The notes below the pieces were generated by a model that saw only the letters and a list, made by a program, of their open reading frames with translations, was not told the DNA's origin and did not search any database. Positions 1 to 10,082 of a DNA stretch of 64,000 nt are shown piece after piece. A program made the position numbers and the translations under genes. Origin of the DNA: Mangrovivirga halotolerans (GTDB lineage Bacteria; Bacteroidota; Bacteroidia; Cytophagales; Cyclobacteriaceae); contig NZ_JAPFQN010000003.1 of assembly GCF_026241165.1 (NCBI RefSeq), positions 124,001 to 188,000 on the forward strand, in the 5' to 3' direction. Positions within the stretch are counted from its first letter, which is position 1, and each line of letters begins with the position of its first letter.

Positions 1-2
1 TT

Positions 3-1700
3 GCGAAGGATAGAATATATAGTAGTTCTTTCTATGAGCTAAAGGATATTGAAGCCTATTCTTTGGTTCCCTCAGGAAGAAGATATAAAAAAGCTAATGT
101 TTCAAGCTTTAAAGAGTCATTTAATAAAAACTCAGACTTCTTTTACGACGATTTTAAAACGATCAATTTTGTTTTTCCCGGTATAGAACAAAATGCCCAG
201 TCTGTTTTATCTTATACTGAGATTTACGAGGAACCAAGATTCGGAGATAAATTTTTCTTCCAAAGTGGCATGCCTTTAGATTACGCCAGATTTTCAGTTA
301 CAGTTGATGAAAAAATAGATATAGAGATATCAAAATTTAATTTTGAGGGTTATGATATTAAGGTTACTGAAGAAAAGCTAAAGGGAGATCGAATACGATA
401 TACTTTCGAATCGAAGGAGATTCAAAAATGGGAAACCGAATCAAATTCACAAGGGATATCGTTTTATGCCCCACATGTTGTTTTCAGAATAAAATCATTT
501 GTTGACAGCCAAGGAGTAACACATAGAGTACTTGATGACCTGAATGATTTGTTTGCATGGTATAGTGATTTTGTTGGTGATCTGGCGACGAAAAAAGATT
601 TAAAAATCCAGGAGGTAGTTGATGAGCTGATTTCAGAAGATGATACTGAAATCGACAAAGTCCGAAAAATTTATTACTGGGTCCAGGATAATATAAAATA
701 TATAGCTTTTGAAGATGGTATGAGAGGCTTTATACCGCATTCCGGAGCTTATGTTTGTGAGAAGCGGTATGGAGACTGTAAAGATATGGCGAGTATCATA
801 GTTAACATGTTGCATCACGCTGGTATTAAAGCCCATTTTACCTGGGTAGGAACCCGGTCTATACCATACAAGTATACTGAGCTGCCGACTACCATGGTAG
901 ACAATCATATGATAGCTACTTATAAGAGTGGAGAAGATTATTATTTTCTTGATGCTACAGCTCAGTATTTGCCATTTCCTTTACCTTCATCCATGATACA
1001 GGGAAAAGAAACGTTAATCAAAACTGACGATGGATTTGAAATAGTTGAAGTTCCGGAAATTGGCTACGAAGAAAATGTTATGAATGATACCATCAGAATA
1101 AAACTTGATGAATCAACTATTTTTGGTAAAGGCAATGTGAGTTTATCAGGATATGCCAAACTATTCAATGCTTTTAATCTCATTCAATCTGATGAAAAAA
1201 GTGTAAGTGACTATCTTAATTATTTATTAGCAAAGGGTAATAATAAGTTTCTGATCGATGATTACGATATAGCTAACTTGTATAATCGCGACTTACCTAT
1301 AGAGGTGGATTATTCTTTTAATCTTTCGGATTACTACCGTAATATAAATGATGATATTTATATCAATTTGAACCTGGACCGGGCAATGGACAATTTTATT
1401 TTTGAAAAAGACCGAAAATTACCATATGAAAACAGGTTTAGGTATACGAATAAGATAGTTACAATATTAGAAAAACCGGAAGGATATGAGCTTTCATATT
1501 TACCAGAGAATATAACTTTTGAAAATGATTTACTGGCTTTTACGATCTCATATAATGAAATGGATGGAGAAATTATAATGGACAAGACCTTGAAAGTAAA
1601 ATATCTGACTCTTCAACCAGATGAATTTGATGAGCACAATAAGGCAGTTAAGGAATTAAATAAAGCTTACCGCGAAGCAATAGTTTTAAGTAAAAAATAA
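3..1700 (+). CDS. DUF3857/transglutaminase-like protein, 5' end outside window
   Basis: The reading frame is open from base 3, so the true start lies left of the window; the TTG at 63 is only the first start-like codon. The visible part holds the end of a DUF3857 beta domain, then a transglutaminase-like core with the Cys codon at 777-779 in GDCKDMA, His at 906-908 in DNHMIA and Asp at 951-953 in FLDAT, so the Cys-His-Asp triad is intact. A beta-rich C-terminal region follows. The family in Bacteroidota is usually exported and acts on peptides or cell-envelope proteins; the substrate is unknown. The next gene starts 4 bp downstream and belongs to the same family, so the two are almost certainly one operon. 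Family call is secure, function is not. Confidence 0.85.
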   Translation, partial: AKDRIYSSSFYELKDIEAYSLVPSGRRYKKANVSSFKESFNKNSDFFYDDFKTINFVFPGIEQNAQSVLSYTEIYEEPRFGDKFFFQSGMPLDYARFSVTVDEKIDIEISKFNFEGYDIKVTEEKLKGDRIRYTFESKEIQKWETESNSQGISFYAPHVVFRIKSFVDSQGVTHRVLDDLNDLFAWYSDFVGDLATKKDLKIQEVVDELISEDDTEIDKVRKIYYWVQDNIKYIAFEDGMRGFIPHSGAYVCEKRYGDCKDMASIIVNMLHHAGIKAHFTWVGTRSIPYKYTELPTTMVDNHMIATYKSGEDYYFLDATAQYLPFPLPSSMIQGKETLIKTDDGFEIVEVPEIGYEENVMNDTIRIKLDESTIFGKGNVSLSGYAKLFNAFNLIQSDEKSVSDYLNYLLAKGNNKFLIDDYDIANLYNRDLPIEVDYSFNLSDYYRNINDDIYINLNLDRAMDNFIFEKDRKLPYENRFRYTNKIVTILEKPEGYELSYLPENITFENDLLAFTISYNEMDGEIIMDKTLKVKYLTLQPDEFDEHNKAVKELNKAYREAIVLSKK

Positions 1701-1704
1701 TAAG

Positions 1705-3669
1705 ATGAGAATTTTTTCGACTTTTGGAATATTATTTTTGACAGTATTATCTGTAATGGCACAGCGGCCAATTGGATATGACTGGCAAGAGAATAGAGAG
1801 CCTTATAAACTTTCTAAAGTGGAGGAAGAGGAAGGAGTATATCTTCTGAAAAATCATATTCAATTTGAGTATGTGTATGAAGGAGATGAATTGTTTCTTT
1901 ATAAGACACTCCATAAAATCATAAGAGTTAACAATGATGAAGCGCTAAATGAAAATAACAGAATATATATATCCATGGATGGAGCTGTTGATCTTGTTGA
2001 AATTCATGCACGTGCCATTCAGGAAGATGGGGAAATCATCGAACTCGATAAAAATAACATCAAGGAAGTAAAAGATGAAGAGGCTGGTCGAGGTTTTAGA
2101 ATATTTGCTATTGAAGGTGCTGGGGTAGGGAGCGAAATTGAATATTTCTATACTATTAAAAGGGAGCCTAAATTTTTTAGTCGCGATTATTTACAAGGCC
2201 TGGCTAAAGTAAAGCATGCTAGTTATGCTTTTGCTACCCCCGCAAACCTGGTCTTTGAATTTAAATCTTATGGAGGATTTCCGGAGCTTGAAGAAGTAGA
2301 AAGTGAGGAAGAAGAACCTGAATTCACCATATTAAAAGGTGAGATTCATAATGTGCCTCAGCTTGAAAAAGAGAGTTTTGCTATTATTAATGAATACAGA
2401 CCAAGGGTTGATTTTAAGCTTACCTATAATCTATACGCTGGTCGTTCTAAAATTTTTTCATGGGAAGAAATAAGTAATAAAATATCCAAACAAACATATT
2501 CGATTGAAAAAAGAGAGCTTAAAGATCTCGAAAAATGGATAAAAAAGCTTGATGTTGAGGATCTTGCTTCCTATGAAAAGATTGCAAAAATTGAAGATGC
2601 TGCTAAGAAAGAATTTTTTGTAGAAAATAATAGTGGTGCATCTTCGAATATCAGTTCAATTATTGATAATAAGGTTACAACGGATTTTGGAATATTCCGC
2701 TTTTTAATAAATGCGGCTGAATTGTTAGGTGTTGATCATGAAATTGTTTTTACAAATAATAGAAACGATGTCAAATTTGATGGAGACTTTGAATCATATC
2801 TTTATTTAGATGATTATTTAATTTACTTTCCTGAGTCGGGAGATTTTATTGCTCCTGATAAACCAGAATATCGCATTGGGCTTATTCCTTCTGAGTTATC
2901 TGCAAATAAAGGACTGTTTATAAGGAGAAAGATTGTGAGAGATATGATTATTCCAATTGTTGAAGTCAGAGAGATACCAGCTCATGATTACACCAAAAAT
3001 TTTGACAATCTTGAGATCAAAGTGTCTTTTGATGAAAATGTTGAAAAAAATGCAATCTCAGTTACTCGCTCATTTAAAGGATACACGCCGAGCATGATTA
3101 AGTCGGTTATTCCATTTATTGAGGAAAAGCAGAAAGATGAAATATTAGAAGACCTTATTAAATTCATATCACCTGATGCTGAATTTAACTCCAAAGAATT
3201 TGCTCAGCTAGATTTGGAATGGTCTCAATGGCATGAACCGATGGTGATAAAAGGAGATATCACCTCTTCTCATTTTATTGAAGTTGCGGGTAACACTATT
3301 TTATTTAAAGCTGGAGAATTGATTGGTCAACAATCAGAATTATACCAGGAGTCAGAACGTAAAATGGAAGTGGTAAATGCTTATAATAGAGGGTATAAAA
3401 GGACAATAGAGATAACTATTCCGGAGGGATATAAAATTGAAAACCTTGAGGACTTAAATATAGAAGAAGTAACTAAAAATGAGGCTGGAGAAGAGATTTA
3501 TCTCTTCAAATCAGAATATACAATTAAGGATAATAAATTGATTATTAGTATTGATGAACTATATGATCAAATATATTACCCTGCTGATAAGTTTGAAGAT
3601 TATAGAAAAGTAATCAATGCAGCAGCTGATTTTAATAAGATTGTACTAGTAATGAAAGAAACAGTTTAA
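1705..3669 (+). CDS. exported DUF3857 protein with a degenerate transglutaminase domain
   Basis: The protein has 654 residues and begins with a signal peptide ending around MAQ. The DUF3857 domain covers roughly residues 35-240. The middle region aligns in layout with the transglutaminase core of the preceding gene, but where that protein has GDCKDMA this one reads KVTTDFGIF, and the catalytic His and Asp positions fall in FESYLYLDDYL. The Cys and His are therefore absent and the domain is probably non-catalytic. It follows the first gene after 4 bp. A plausible but unproven reading is a periplasmic partner or scaffold of the active paralogue. A strong terminator follows the stop codon. Confidence 0.8.
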   Translation: MRIFSTFGILFLTVLSVMAQRPIGYDWQENREPYKLSKVEEEEGVYLLKNHIQFEYVYEGDELFLYKTLHKIIRVNNDEALNENNRIYISMDGAVDLVEIHARAIQEDGEIIELDKNNIKEVKDEEAGRGFRIFAIEGAGVGSEIEYFYTIKREPKFFSRDYLQGLAKVKHASYAFATPANLVFEFKSYGGFPELEEVESEEEEPEFTILKGEIHNVPQLEKESFAIINEYRPRVDFKLTYNLYAGRSKIFSWEEISNKISKQTYSIEKRELKDLEKWIKKLDVEDLASYEKIAKIEDAAKKEFFVENNSGASSNISSIIDNKVTTDFGIFRFLINAAELLGVDHEIVFTNNRNDVKFDGDFESYLYLDDYLIYFPESGDFIAPDKPEYRIGLIPSELSANKGLFIRRKIVRDMIIPIVEVREIPAHDYTKNFDNLEIKVSFDENVEKNAISVTRSFKGYTPSMIKSVIPFIEEKQKDEILEDLIKFISPDAEFNSKEFAQLDLEWSQWHEPMVIKGDITSSHFIEVAGNTILFKAGELIGQQSELYQESERKMEVVNAYNRGYKRTIEITIPEGYKIENLEDLNIEEVTKNEAGEEIYLFKSEYTIKDNKLIISIDELYDQIYYPADKFEDYRKVINAAADFNKIVLVMKETV

Positions 3670-3690
3670 TGCTGTCAATAATAGTATAAG

Positions 3691-3725
3691 AAAGGCCACT
3701 TTTTTTAATAAAGTGGCCTTTTTTC
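3691..3725. terminator. bidirectional rho-independent terminator
   Basis: The arms AAAGGCCACTTT (3691-3702) and AAAGTGGCCTTT (3710-3721) pair perfectly and are flanked by T-runs on both strands. The hairpin lies between convergent genes ending at 3669 (+) and 3735 (-) and serves both. Confidence 0.9.
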
Positions 3726-3734
3726 ATTAAACCG

Positions 3735-4160
3735 CTATTCTAAAATAAAATTTATTGCTTTATCAGGGTCAGAAAATATTTTTGCTGGCCGTCCTGTCAT
3801 TTTAATAATTGTGTTAATATAATATTTTTTGAATGGTGAACTATCGGAAACTATACCTGTTTTGTCAACTCCTAATTCCTTTGCTTTAGGAGAAATTGTT
3901 GATTCGAAGTATTTTCGGGCTTCTATCGAAATTACTCCTTGTTTTCGGATGTCAGAATAAAAACCAATTACTTTTCTGTCCTCTGCTAATTTGATTAACC
4001 GGTCAAAAGTATTGGTATAGTTTTCAGTTTTAATAAATCCATCCCATATTACCCCTGCTATTTTCAGGTCTTTTGAATAATAGGCAGTTACATAAGGCTC
4101 TTCAAAAAGTACGTTTTCTTCATTAATGAGATCGGTTGCTTTAATTTCCTGTATTTCCAT
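3735..4160 (-). CDS. STAS/SpoIIAA-like small cytosolic protein
   Basis: This 141-residue protein has no signal peptide or membrane helix. The pattern of a beta strand (AGVIWDGFI), helix (FDRLIKLAEDRKVIGFYSDIRK) and a late FSDPDKAINFIL segment is typical of the SpoIIAA-like/STAS-fold proteins common in Bacteroidota, whose function is unknown. It is a single gene between the terminator at 3691-3725 and a 168-bp spacer. The fold assignment is inferred from pattern only; no catalytic motif is visible. Confidence 0.55.
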   Translation of the reverse strand: MEIQEIKATDLINEENVLFEEPYVTAYYSKDLKIAGVIWDGFIKTENYTNTFDRLIKLAEDRKVIGFYSDIRKQGVISIEARKYFESTISPKAKELGVDKTGIVSDSSPFKKYYINTIIKMTGRPAKIFSDPDKAINFILE

Positions 4161-4327
4161 AGATTAAAAAGTTTAAACACATTCTTAATTTGTTGAAAAA
4201 TGATTGCTTAAACAGGAAGATGTAATAAAACAGTTTAAAATTAATGTTATTAATGTCAAGATGCTTATAAAGTTTTGTGTAATTCTTATTTTGAGGAATT
4301 TTGTATTAAGAAAATAGATATTTTAAT

Positions 4328-4747
4328 CTATTTAATATATTTCTTTTTCATTAAAAGATATGAGTCGGAAATGAGGGTTTTGAGTATGTTCAGGTCGATG
4401 TCATCAAGTTTGTTCACGTAAAGACATGATGAACCTGTTCGATGTTTACCTAGCTTTTCAAGGAGAGTTGTATAACCTTTAAAGCCAGTCATTATATAAA
4501 TACTTAAATTTTGCTTTCTGGGAGAAAAACCTGTTATAAACCAGTCTCCTTCTCTGCCACTATTATATTTATAGTGGTATTGGCCAAATCCGATAATATT
4601 CTCTCCCCATATCCTTGGTTTTTCACCTGTTTGTTCTTGCATTATTTTTAAAAGAGTCTGACAGTCTTCTTTTCTTTTAATGTGTTCAATGGATTCAATA
4701 AACTCATCAATAGATCGATTGGTAGGTTGGGTTTTAAGGGTGGTCAT
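4328..4747 (-). CDS. DUF1801 domain protein
   Basis: The protein has 139 residues and is cytosolic. The order SIDEFIESIEHIKRKEDCQTLLKIM, then GENIIGFGQYHYKY, then a late GSSCLYVNKLDDIDL is the typical DUF1801 (YdhG-like) arrangement. The biochemical role of the family is unknown. The gene starts 4 bp after the stop of the haloacid dehalogenase gene upstream, so the two are cotranscribed. Confidence 0.8.
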   Translation of the reverse strand: MTTLKTQPTNRSIDEFIESIEHIKRKEDCQTLLKIMQEQTGEKPRIWGENIIGFGQYHYKYNSGREGDWFITGFSPRKQNLSIYIMTGFKGYTTLLEKLGKHRTGSSCLYVNKLDDIDLNILKTLISDSYLLMKKKYIK

Positions 4748-4751
4748 ATTG

Positions 4752-5420
4752 CTATTTTTTTAATATTTTAAAAATCTCTTCCAATGATTTAACCTCATGA
4801 TCAGGCTTAAATTCCCATGGATCAAAAGTAGACCCCGTCCTGTTTAACCAGATGGTTTTGATCCCACAATTTGAAGCTCCAATTATATCAAAAGAATTAC
4901 CAGAGATCAGATAAACTTCCTGAGGTTCAGCATTCAACTCTTTTAATAAATAAAAATAAGCTGATTTGGTCGGCTTATAGACTTGTATATTTTCCAGGCT
5001 AATTGTCTTTTCGAATATTTTTTCGATTGAATTATATTGGAATAATGCTTTTAAGCTTTCTTCACTCCCATTAGAAAAAGCATTTATGGAAAACCCAATA
5101 TTTTTTAAGTTTTGAAGAGATTTATCAGTATCATCAAATTTCGGAAGAGATCTATAAGAATTGATTATTTGTATTCTTTGATCTTTACTTAATTGTATGC
5201 CTAATTCATCGCAAGTGAATTCTAATGCCTGATCAGTTACTGTATCAAAATTGACATACAGATCCATTGCGGCTCGTCTAAATGAATATTCCAACTGCTT
5301 GGATCTCCATATTTTAATAAATTCTTCAGTATTAAGACCAATATGAGTTTTTAGAATTTCAGCAATTCCGGAAGTATTAATTATGGTGCCATAAATATCG
5401 AAGGCTAATTTGATATTCAT
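4752..5420 (-). CDS. haloacid dehalogenase type II-like hydrolase
   Basis: The protein has 222 residues, the usual length of (S)-2-haloacid dehalogenases of the HAD superfamily. Visible motifs are the nucleophile Asp8 in AFDIYGTI, the SKQLEYSF segment that corresponds to the Arg/Tyr-bearing part of the cap domain, the motif II FSNGS, the Lys in VYKPT, and ISGNSFDIIGASNCG carrying the Ser/Asn pair. All catalytic positions of the L-DEX group therefore look present, so hydrolysis of a 2-haloacid is plausible, but HAD specificity cannot be set from sequence alone. It is the first gene of a two-gene unit with the DUF1801 gene. Confidence 0.8.
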   Translation of the reverse strand: MNIKLAFDIYGTIINTSGIAEILKTHIGLNTEEFIKIWRSKQLEYSFRRAAMDLYVNFDTVTDQALEFTCDELGIQLSKDQRIQIINSYRSLPKFDDTDKSLQNLKNIGFSINAFSNGSEESLKALFQYNSIEKIFEKTISLENIQVYKPTKSAYFYLLKELNAEPQEVYLISGNSFDIIGASNCGIKTIWLNRTGSTFDPWEFKPDHEVKSLEEIFKILKK

Positions 5421-5514
5421 TTATCTACATTATTTGATTATATATATAATTTATTGAACTTATTTGTTAAATTAAAATTCATATAATGATTAATCAGAGC
5501 TTTAAATTTCAATT

Positions 5515-6828
5515 GTGAAAGCAAAGAGTGACGTACTTAGGTTAGTTTCTCTGGTAGTGCTGATACTAATTGTATTGGTATTATGCATTAAACTATTATT
5601 CGATTTTCGAAAAATAAAGTCTTTTGAAACAGCCATTGCAAAAGATGCAGGAGTTATAATACGATTGAATACTGATAAGATTTTCCGCAAAGTAACTGTA
5701 AATGCGATTTTACATCCTGGATATTATTTAAGTAGTGATGATCCGGATAGCTTACAAGATCAACTATCCGATCACGGCATATTATTACCGGGAAATGTAT
5801 TTATATTTTCACTGGAGCAATACCCAGGCTCTTATTATATGAATTTACCTTATGAAGATCATGATAAGGCTTCAGCTTTCGTTAAAAAATTAATTAAAAC
5901 AGATACGCTGATTCCATATGAGGGAATCTTATCCGGAGTATCTGAGGACGGTACCTTACAGGCAGCCCTTAAAAATAATAGATTTATAATTGCTTATCAT
6001 GTAGAAAATCAATTGCACGGACCTTCAGCTGCAGAAATGTTTGATGAAGAATATTTAGACTTAAATAGTGACCCTGTGCTCCAAGCTGTAAAAAAATCAA
6101 GGGCCGACCTGTTAATCTATGGTGAAAAAGAACGTCATGAAATTAATTTTAACAATGGGGAAATAACCTGGAAAGGTACAATGATGACCAGAGCAACTAC
6201 TGAAGCCTTTAGTGCAATCAAAGATATAGGCCAAAGAAAACAGGGAAGTATTAGAAAACTATTGACTCATATAACCGGGGTGGTTATCGGTAATGATGAT
6301 GCTGTAGCACTCAATAAATTGTTTGAAAAGGATATTCATGATCTGGATATCTATATAGGAGGCACTACCAGGTTACTAACAGAAAAATCTGAAAATAATT
6401 TCTCTGAATTAAATGGGTTTTCTTCGTTATCTAACGATTACCGTGTGCTTCCTGCTATTCAGTTTAGAATGATTTCCTCAGATAAACATGACACAACATT
6501 TATAGATGAAGAAGACAAATACGATTTTATACCTTTATTTAGGTTAGATCCTCTAAAGCCTTATTCAGATACCGTGTTATTAAGTAATATGCCTGAATTG
6601 CAAGTTGAAAAATTCGAAGTTAATAATAAATTTTTAGACCTTAATATCGATTTTGATTCCTGGTCAGATTCTGTAGACCTTCCTGTTGGTGAAAATTTAT
6701 TTGATGATCTGAGTTACCTGAATTTTGAGATAATTAAAGAAAGTGATCAGTATTATTTAAGTGGCCATATTAGAATGGATAATAAATCCATTAATAGCTT
6801 TGTTATACTACAAGATCTGGTCGAATAA
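5515..6828 (+). CDS. membrane-anchored extracytoplasmic protein of unknown function
   Basis: The product has 437 residues and starts at a GTG; an in-frame stop at 5503-5505 prevents a start further upstream. A single hydrophobic helix (about residues 9-29) follows a short positively charged N-terminus, so the rest is predicted to face the periplasm. The body is rich in acidic residues and beta-like segments and carries no motif I recognise. It stands alone between a divergent haloacid dehalogenase gene and a convergent acetolactate decarboxylase gene. I do not assign a function. Confidence 0.65.
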   Translation: MKAKSDVLRLVSLVVLILIVLVLCIKLLFDFRKIKSFETAIAKDAGVIIRLNTDKIFRKVTVNAILHPGYYLSSDDPDSLQDQLSDHGILLPGNVFIFSLEQYPGSYYMNLPYEDHDKASAFVKKLIKTDTLIPYEGILSGVSEDGTLQAALKNNRFIIAYHVENQLHGPSAAEMFDEEYLDLNSDPVLQAVKKSRADLLIYGEKERHEINFNNGEITWKGTMMTRATTEAFSAIKDIGQRKQGSIRKLLTHITGVVIGNDDAVALNKLFEKDIHDLDIYIGGTTRLLTEKSENNFSELNGFSSLSNDYRVLPAIQFRMISSDKHDTTFIDEEDKYDFIPLFRLDPLKPYSDTVLLSNMPELQVEKFEVNNKFLDLNIDFDSWSDSVDLPVGENLFDDLSYLNFEIIKESDQYYLSGHIRMDNKSINSFVILQDLVE

Positions 6829-6869
6829 TTAGCTTTTACATAATTCTTAAGATAAGTAACTGAAAAATA

Positions 6870-7592
6870 CTACTCCGTTGAGATTAGTAATTCTGTTTGA
6901 AATGTCGGGTCAATTCTGATATCATCAACATGACCCATCATTGCTTTATCTTTAGTTATGAGGTGCATATGAATATTGCTGTCATGATGCGTGAAAATAC
7001 CATGGTGCTTTCTTGAATAAAACCCAATGATTTCAATGTCATTATTTATGATTTCAAGATTTTTGCTTGATTGATGAATTGATTTTTTTGTTACTTTTTT
7101 GTCTTCCTTGTATTTAAAATTTAAGATGTGAATTTTTGAGGAAATAACAGTAGCATTTATTTTAAAACAGAATGCCTCGAGATTTCTTTTTTTAGCCACT
7201 TCATTCAAATGTGATTCAATCGATCGTAATGATAATTTGGAAGAATCCGGTATTTGGACTTTCTCAAAAGTTTTAAAAAATCCGTGAACAAAAAAAGGGG
7301 CTTTTATGTGATCGGTTTTTTCAACTCTAATTTGGTTATCGTTAGTTATTACAGATCTATAAATGTCCCCGGCAATTATTAATATTTCACCCTCCATATT
7401 TTCAGCTGGCCCTAATCCATATAAATTATCAGAAATATTTAATGAATCACTATCCAAATGCGGAGTTATGTCTCCATTTTTCATCACATTTTTCAAACTT
7501 CCCGATGCGATAATCTTTACTTGAGAATCTGCATTTTCACACGAAGTGAGAAGAATTAAAAGCCCTAATAATGTTGAAAGAATGTATTTCAT
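6870..7592 (-). CDS. exported acetolactate decarboxylase-family lipoprotein
   Basis: The 240-residue product has a lipobox LLTSC near residue 18, so it should be a lipoprotein. The C-terminal motif HGIFTHHDSNIHMHL followed by GHVDD gives His208, His210 and His221, the same 2- and 11-residue spacing as the three zinc ligands of characterised acetolactate decarboxylases. These enzymes convert 2-acetolactate to acetoin. Earlier family segments (GLGPAENMEGEILIIAGDIY, PFFVHGFFKTF) are also present. The gene is monocistronic and far from the ilv operon in this window, and the exported location is unusual for a step that normally uses a cytosolic intermediate. The family call is strong; the physiological role is open. 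Confidence 0.85.
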   Translation of the reverse strand: MKYILSTLLGLLILLTSCENADSQVKIIASGSLKNVMKNGDITPHLDSDSLNISDNLYGLGPAENMEGEILIIAGDIYRSVITNDNQIRVEKTDHIKAPFFVHGFFKTFEKVQIPDSSKLSLRSIESHLNEVAKKRNLEAFCFKINATVISSKIHILNFKYKEDKKVTKKSIHQSSKNLEIINNDIEIIGFYSRKHHGIFTHHDSNIHMHLITKDKAMMGHVDDIRIDPTFQTELLISTE

Positions 7593-7663
7593 TTAATTAA
7601 TGATATAGGCCTCTAAACAGAGGTTTTTAAAAATATTATTATGTGATAAGCAAATATACTTTT

Positions 7664-8185
7664 CTATTTTTCATCTTCAATTATTTTTAAAGATTTGGAG
7701 TCCATGAAATGTCTGTGGGATGAAAGTAGCATTTGGAGTTTGGGAATGATGTATGTTTTACAGAAAGGAGCCTGAGGACGCGTAAAAAAATAATTAAGCT
7801 GTTCTTCTTTGTTGAGTTTGAATTTTTTGAACTTAATAATTTTCGTGATGAAATCTTTATTTAAGTTTATTGATAGCTGCCTGAGTCCTGCAGCAACAGG
7901 TTCATAATGACTATCCTTGAAAATATAAATAGCGGATCTGTATTTTGTTCTTAAGGTGTGTGATGAGGTACTGGAATGAGTTAGCAGATGAATTTCCAGA
8001 ACAGTGTTGAGAGGAATAATGTTTTGATCAAATTCGAAAATAATCCCCTCAGAAAATTCATGGTAGGGTGGTTCTCCGGAGATCCAGCCCTGTTGAACAT
8101 TATCAATACCCTTTATGGATCTGAATATACCTTCAGTACACCAATGGCAACCACCACCCAGGCCTATTTTGATTTTATTCTTCAA
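7664..8185 (-). CDS. divergent MsrA-like methionine sulfoxide reductase
   Basis: The product has 173 residues. The N-terminal [12 protein letters not shown] matches the MsrA active-site motif GCFW[GC] with Cys13 as nucleophile and Cys16 as a possible resolving Cys, but Phe is replaced by His. [10 protein letters not shown] corresponds to the QYRS strand carrying the conserved Tyr, while the usual TGHAE loop is shortened to HEFSEGI, keeping a Glu. A late Cys lies in PFCKTYIIP. MsrA repairs methionine-S-sulfoxide. The start overlaps the end of the upstream CocE-type gene by 11 bp, suggesting translational coupling. No signal peptide is seen. Confidence 0.75.
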   Translation of the reverse strand: MKNKIKIGLGGGCHWCTEGIFRSIKGIDNVQQGWISGEPPYHEFSEGIIFEFDQNIIPLNTVLEIHLLTHSSTSSHTLRTKYRSAIYIFKDSHYEPVAAGLRQLSINLNKDFITKIIKFKKFKLNKEEQLNYFFTRPQAPFCKTYIIPKLQMLLSSHRHFMDSKSLKIIEDEK

Positions 8186-10073
8186 AATTTAACTCACCTA
8201 TGACCGGTAAATTTATCTGAGAAGGATACTTTTTTGAGTGATGAATAGAATTTTCAGCTGTAATTCCTTCAGACTCATTAAAATTATCTCCACCAGTATT
8301 TAGGTTTCTTGCAAAACGGGGAAAATTGCTACTAGAAACTTCAATTCTTATTTTATGACCTTTTTTAAAGAAATTGCTGGTGGACATCGGAGTTAGGTCT
8401 ACTTTATATACTTTTCCTTCTTCCATGAATACTTCTTTATCATATCCCTCTCTGTATCTAACACGTTGAATTGTTTCATCCAGGTTATAAGCTGTCCCAT
8501 CAGGATAAACATCAATGATTTTTATGGTAAGGTCAGTATCTTTAACATCGGATGACAAATACAATGAAGATTCAATAAAACCACTGATTTCTACACCTTT
8601 CTCCAAAGCGGGAGTAGTATATACAAGAATGTCATTTCTCGTTTCCATAACTTGTTGATCAAAAGCACCGCCTTTAACAGCATTTCCTGTGCAACATACA
8701 TTGCCTCCGTATGAGGGCACAGGATTCATAGGATCGTAAGTATAAGTATCGGGATGGTCTTTAGATGGTGCTGACTCCAGTAACCTGCCATCACCATATA
8801 AACTATTTGCATTACCATTACTTGAAAGAAATAGCGTTGTCATTTTTGCAGGTTCTGGAGGCCATTCTTCTGCCGTGTTCCATTGATTGACACCCATTGT
8901 GTAATACCTCACCCTCGGTAAAGTGTCAAGAAATTGTTTTGATTCTCCTTTAAGCCACACATCAAACCAGCTATAAACCAGTTCGTCATAATTAAGTCTG
9001 GCATCCCCAACACTTCTTTCCCCAACAACAGTATTTTCGGTTGCTCTTTTATAAGCACAATGTAAAGTTGGAGCGATTACCAGGTACTGATTTTCTGCGA
9101 CTTCCTTATCTTCAATGTTGTTTCTGACGTGATTAAATAAAGCAAGATTTGGGCTAATCGATACATCGTACCAGGAGGCAAACCAAAAACTGGGAACTCC
9201 AAAACCCATATCATCATGGTACAAACCTCCTTTATACCATTCAGGATCATTGGGTTTTCTCCTCACCATTTCTTCAAAAACACCAATGGGTCCGTTTACA
9301 TTTTTTATTATATCCTGAATTGGCAGGTGTTTTAAGCCTTCTGACCAGTCTACAGAAGGATATTCAGGAGCCATGTCATAGAATCTTTGAATTCTTTGAA
9401 GATCTTCCTGACTTATATTTTCAGGTAGTTTTGGTGCCATTGCATCATGTTGAGTGTGGTATAACCAGGCAAAGAAAAGCATCTGCTCAGCACCACCACG
9501 ATACCAATTTCCTTGCTCATAAAACTCACCTACGCGACCAACTCCAGCTCCATAGCCTTGCGGAACCATTGCAGCATGAGAAGGGTGATCTAAAGCTGCA
9601 ACTGCCATTTGCCATTCAGCAGTACTTGAACACCCTAATGTCCCGATTTTACCGTTACTCCATTCCTGATCTGCCAACCATGAAAAGGCATCGTATCCAT
9701 CGGTGAGAGGGGTGCCGAGAATATCCCATTCACCTTCTGAAAAGAAACGGCCCCTTTCATTCTGAACAACATAAGCATAACCGCGTTTGACTGCTTCATA
9801 AGCTCTTTGAAGTGTTCGTGTGCTTAATTTGCCATCGCGATAAGTGTTGAAGTTATATGGGGTCCTTGAAAATATAATTGGTACTGGTTTATCAGTTTTT
9901 GGCCTGTAAATATCAGTAGCAAGTCTGACCCCATCTCTCATAGGCATCATAACTTTCTGATCTATAATGGCTATTCCTTCTAATTCTTTCAGAATTTTAG
10001 AATCCTGAGCTAAAAGGTTAAATGACAAAAATAGAAGTAATGAGGTTATTCCAAGTAGAACTGATCTTTTCAT
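8175..10073 (-). CDS. exported CocE/NonD family hydrolase (X-Pro dipeptidyl-peptidase S15 type)
   Basis: I start at the ATG at 10073, where a clean signal peptide ([22 protein letters not shown]) begins; the longer frame to 10124 would run through a perfect 21-bp hairpin. The family order is visible: [16 protein letters not shown], the strand leading to IFSRTPYN, the nucleophile elbow [20 protein letters not shown], and the C-terminal jelly-roll ([36 protein letters not shown]). Members hydrolyse esters or acylated peptides and the substrate cannot be predicted. The 3' end overlaps the msrA-like gene by 11 bp. Confidence 0.88.
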   Translation of the reverse strand: MKRSVLLGITSLLLFLSFNLLAQDSKILKELEGIAIIDQKVMMPMRDGVRLATDIYRPKTDKPVPIIFSRTPYNFNTYRDGKLSTRTLQRAYEAVKRGYAYVVQNERGRFFSEGEWDILGTPLTDGYDAFSWLADQEWSNGKIGTLGCSSTAEWQMAVAALDHPSHAAMVPQGYGAGVGRVGEFYEQGNWYRGGAEQMLFFAWLYHTQHDAMAPKLPENISQEDLQRIQRFYDMAPEYPSVDWSEGLKHLPIQDIIKNVNGPIGVFEEMVRRKPNDPEWYKGGLYHDDMGFGVPSFWFASWYDVSISPNLALFNHVRNNIEDKEVAENQYLVIAPTLHCAYKRATENTVVGERSVGDARLNYDELVYSWFDVWLKGESKQFLDTLPRVRYYTMGVNQWNTAEEWPPEPAKMTTLFLSSNGNANSLYGDGRLLESAPSKDHPDTYTYDPMNPVPSYGGNVCCTGNAVKGGAFDQQVMETRNDILVYTTPALEKGVEISGFIESSLYLSSDVKDTDLTIKIIDVYPDGTAYNLDETIQRVRYREGYDKEVFMEEGKVYKVDLTPMSTSNFFKKGHKIRIEVSSSNFPRFARNLNTGGDNFNESEGITAENSIHHSKKYPSQINLPVIGELNFEE

Positions 10074-10082
10074 TGGTGATGG

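Noticed and set aside
4312-4333. AT-only hairpin AAATAGAT/ATCTATTT at the end of the DUF1801 gene as terminator
   Set aside because: The stem is short and purely A/T-dominated, overlaps the stop codon and has only a weak T-run.
9320-9706. 128-codon + strand ORF
   Set aside because: It is a shadow inside the CocE-type gene, with no family pattern and no own context.
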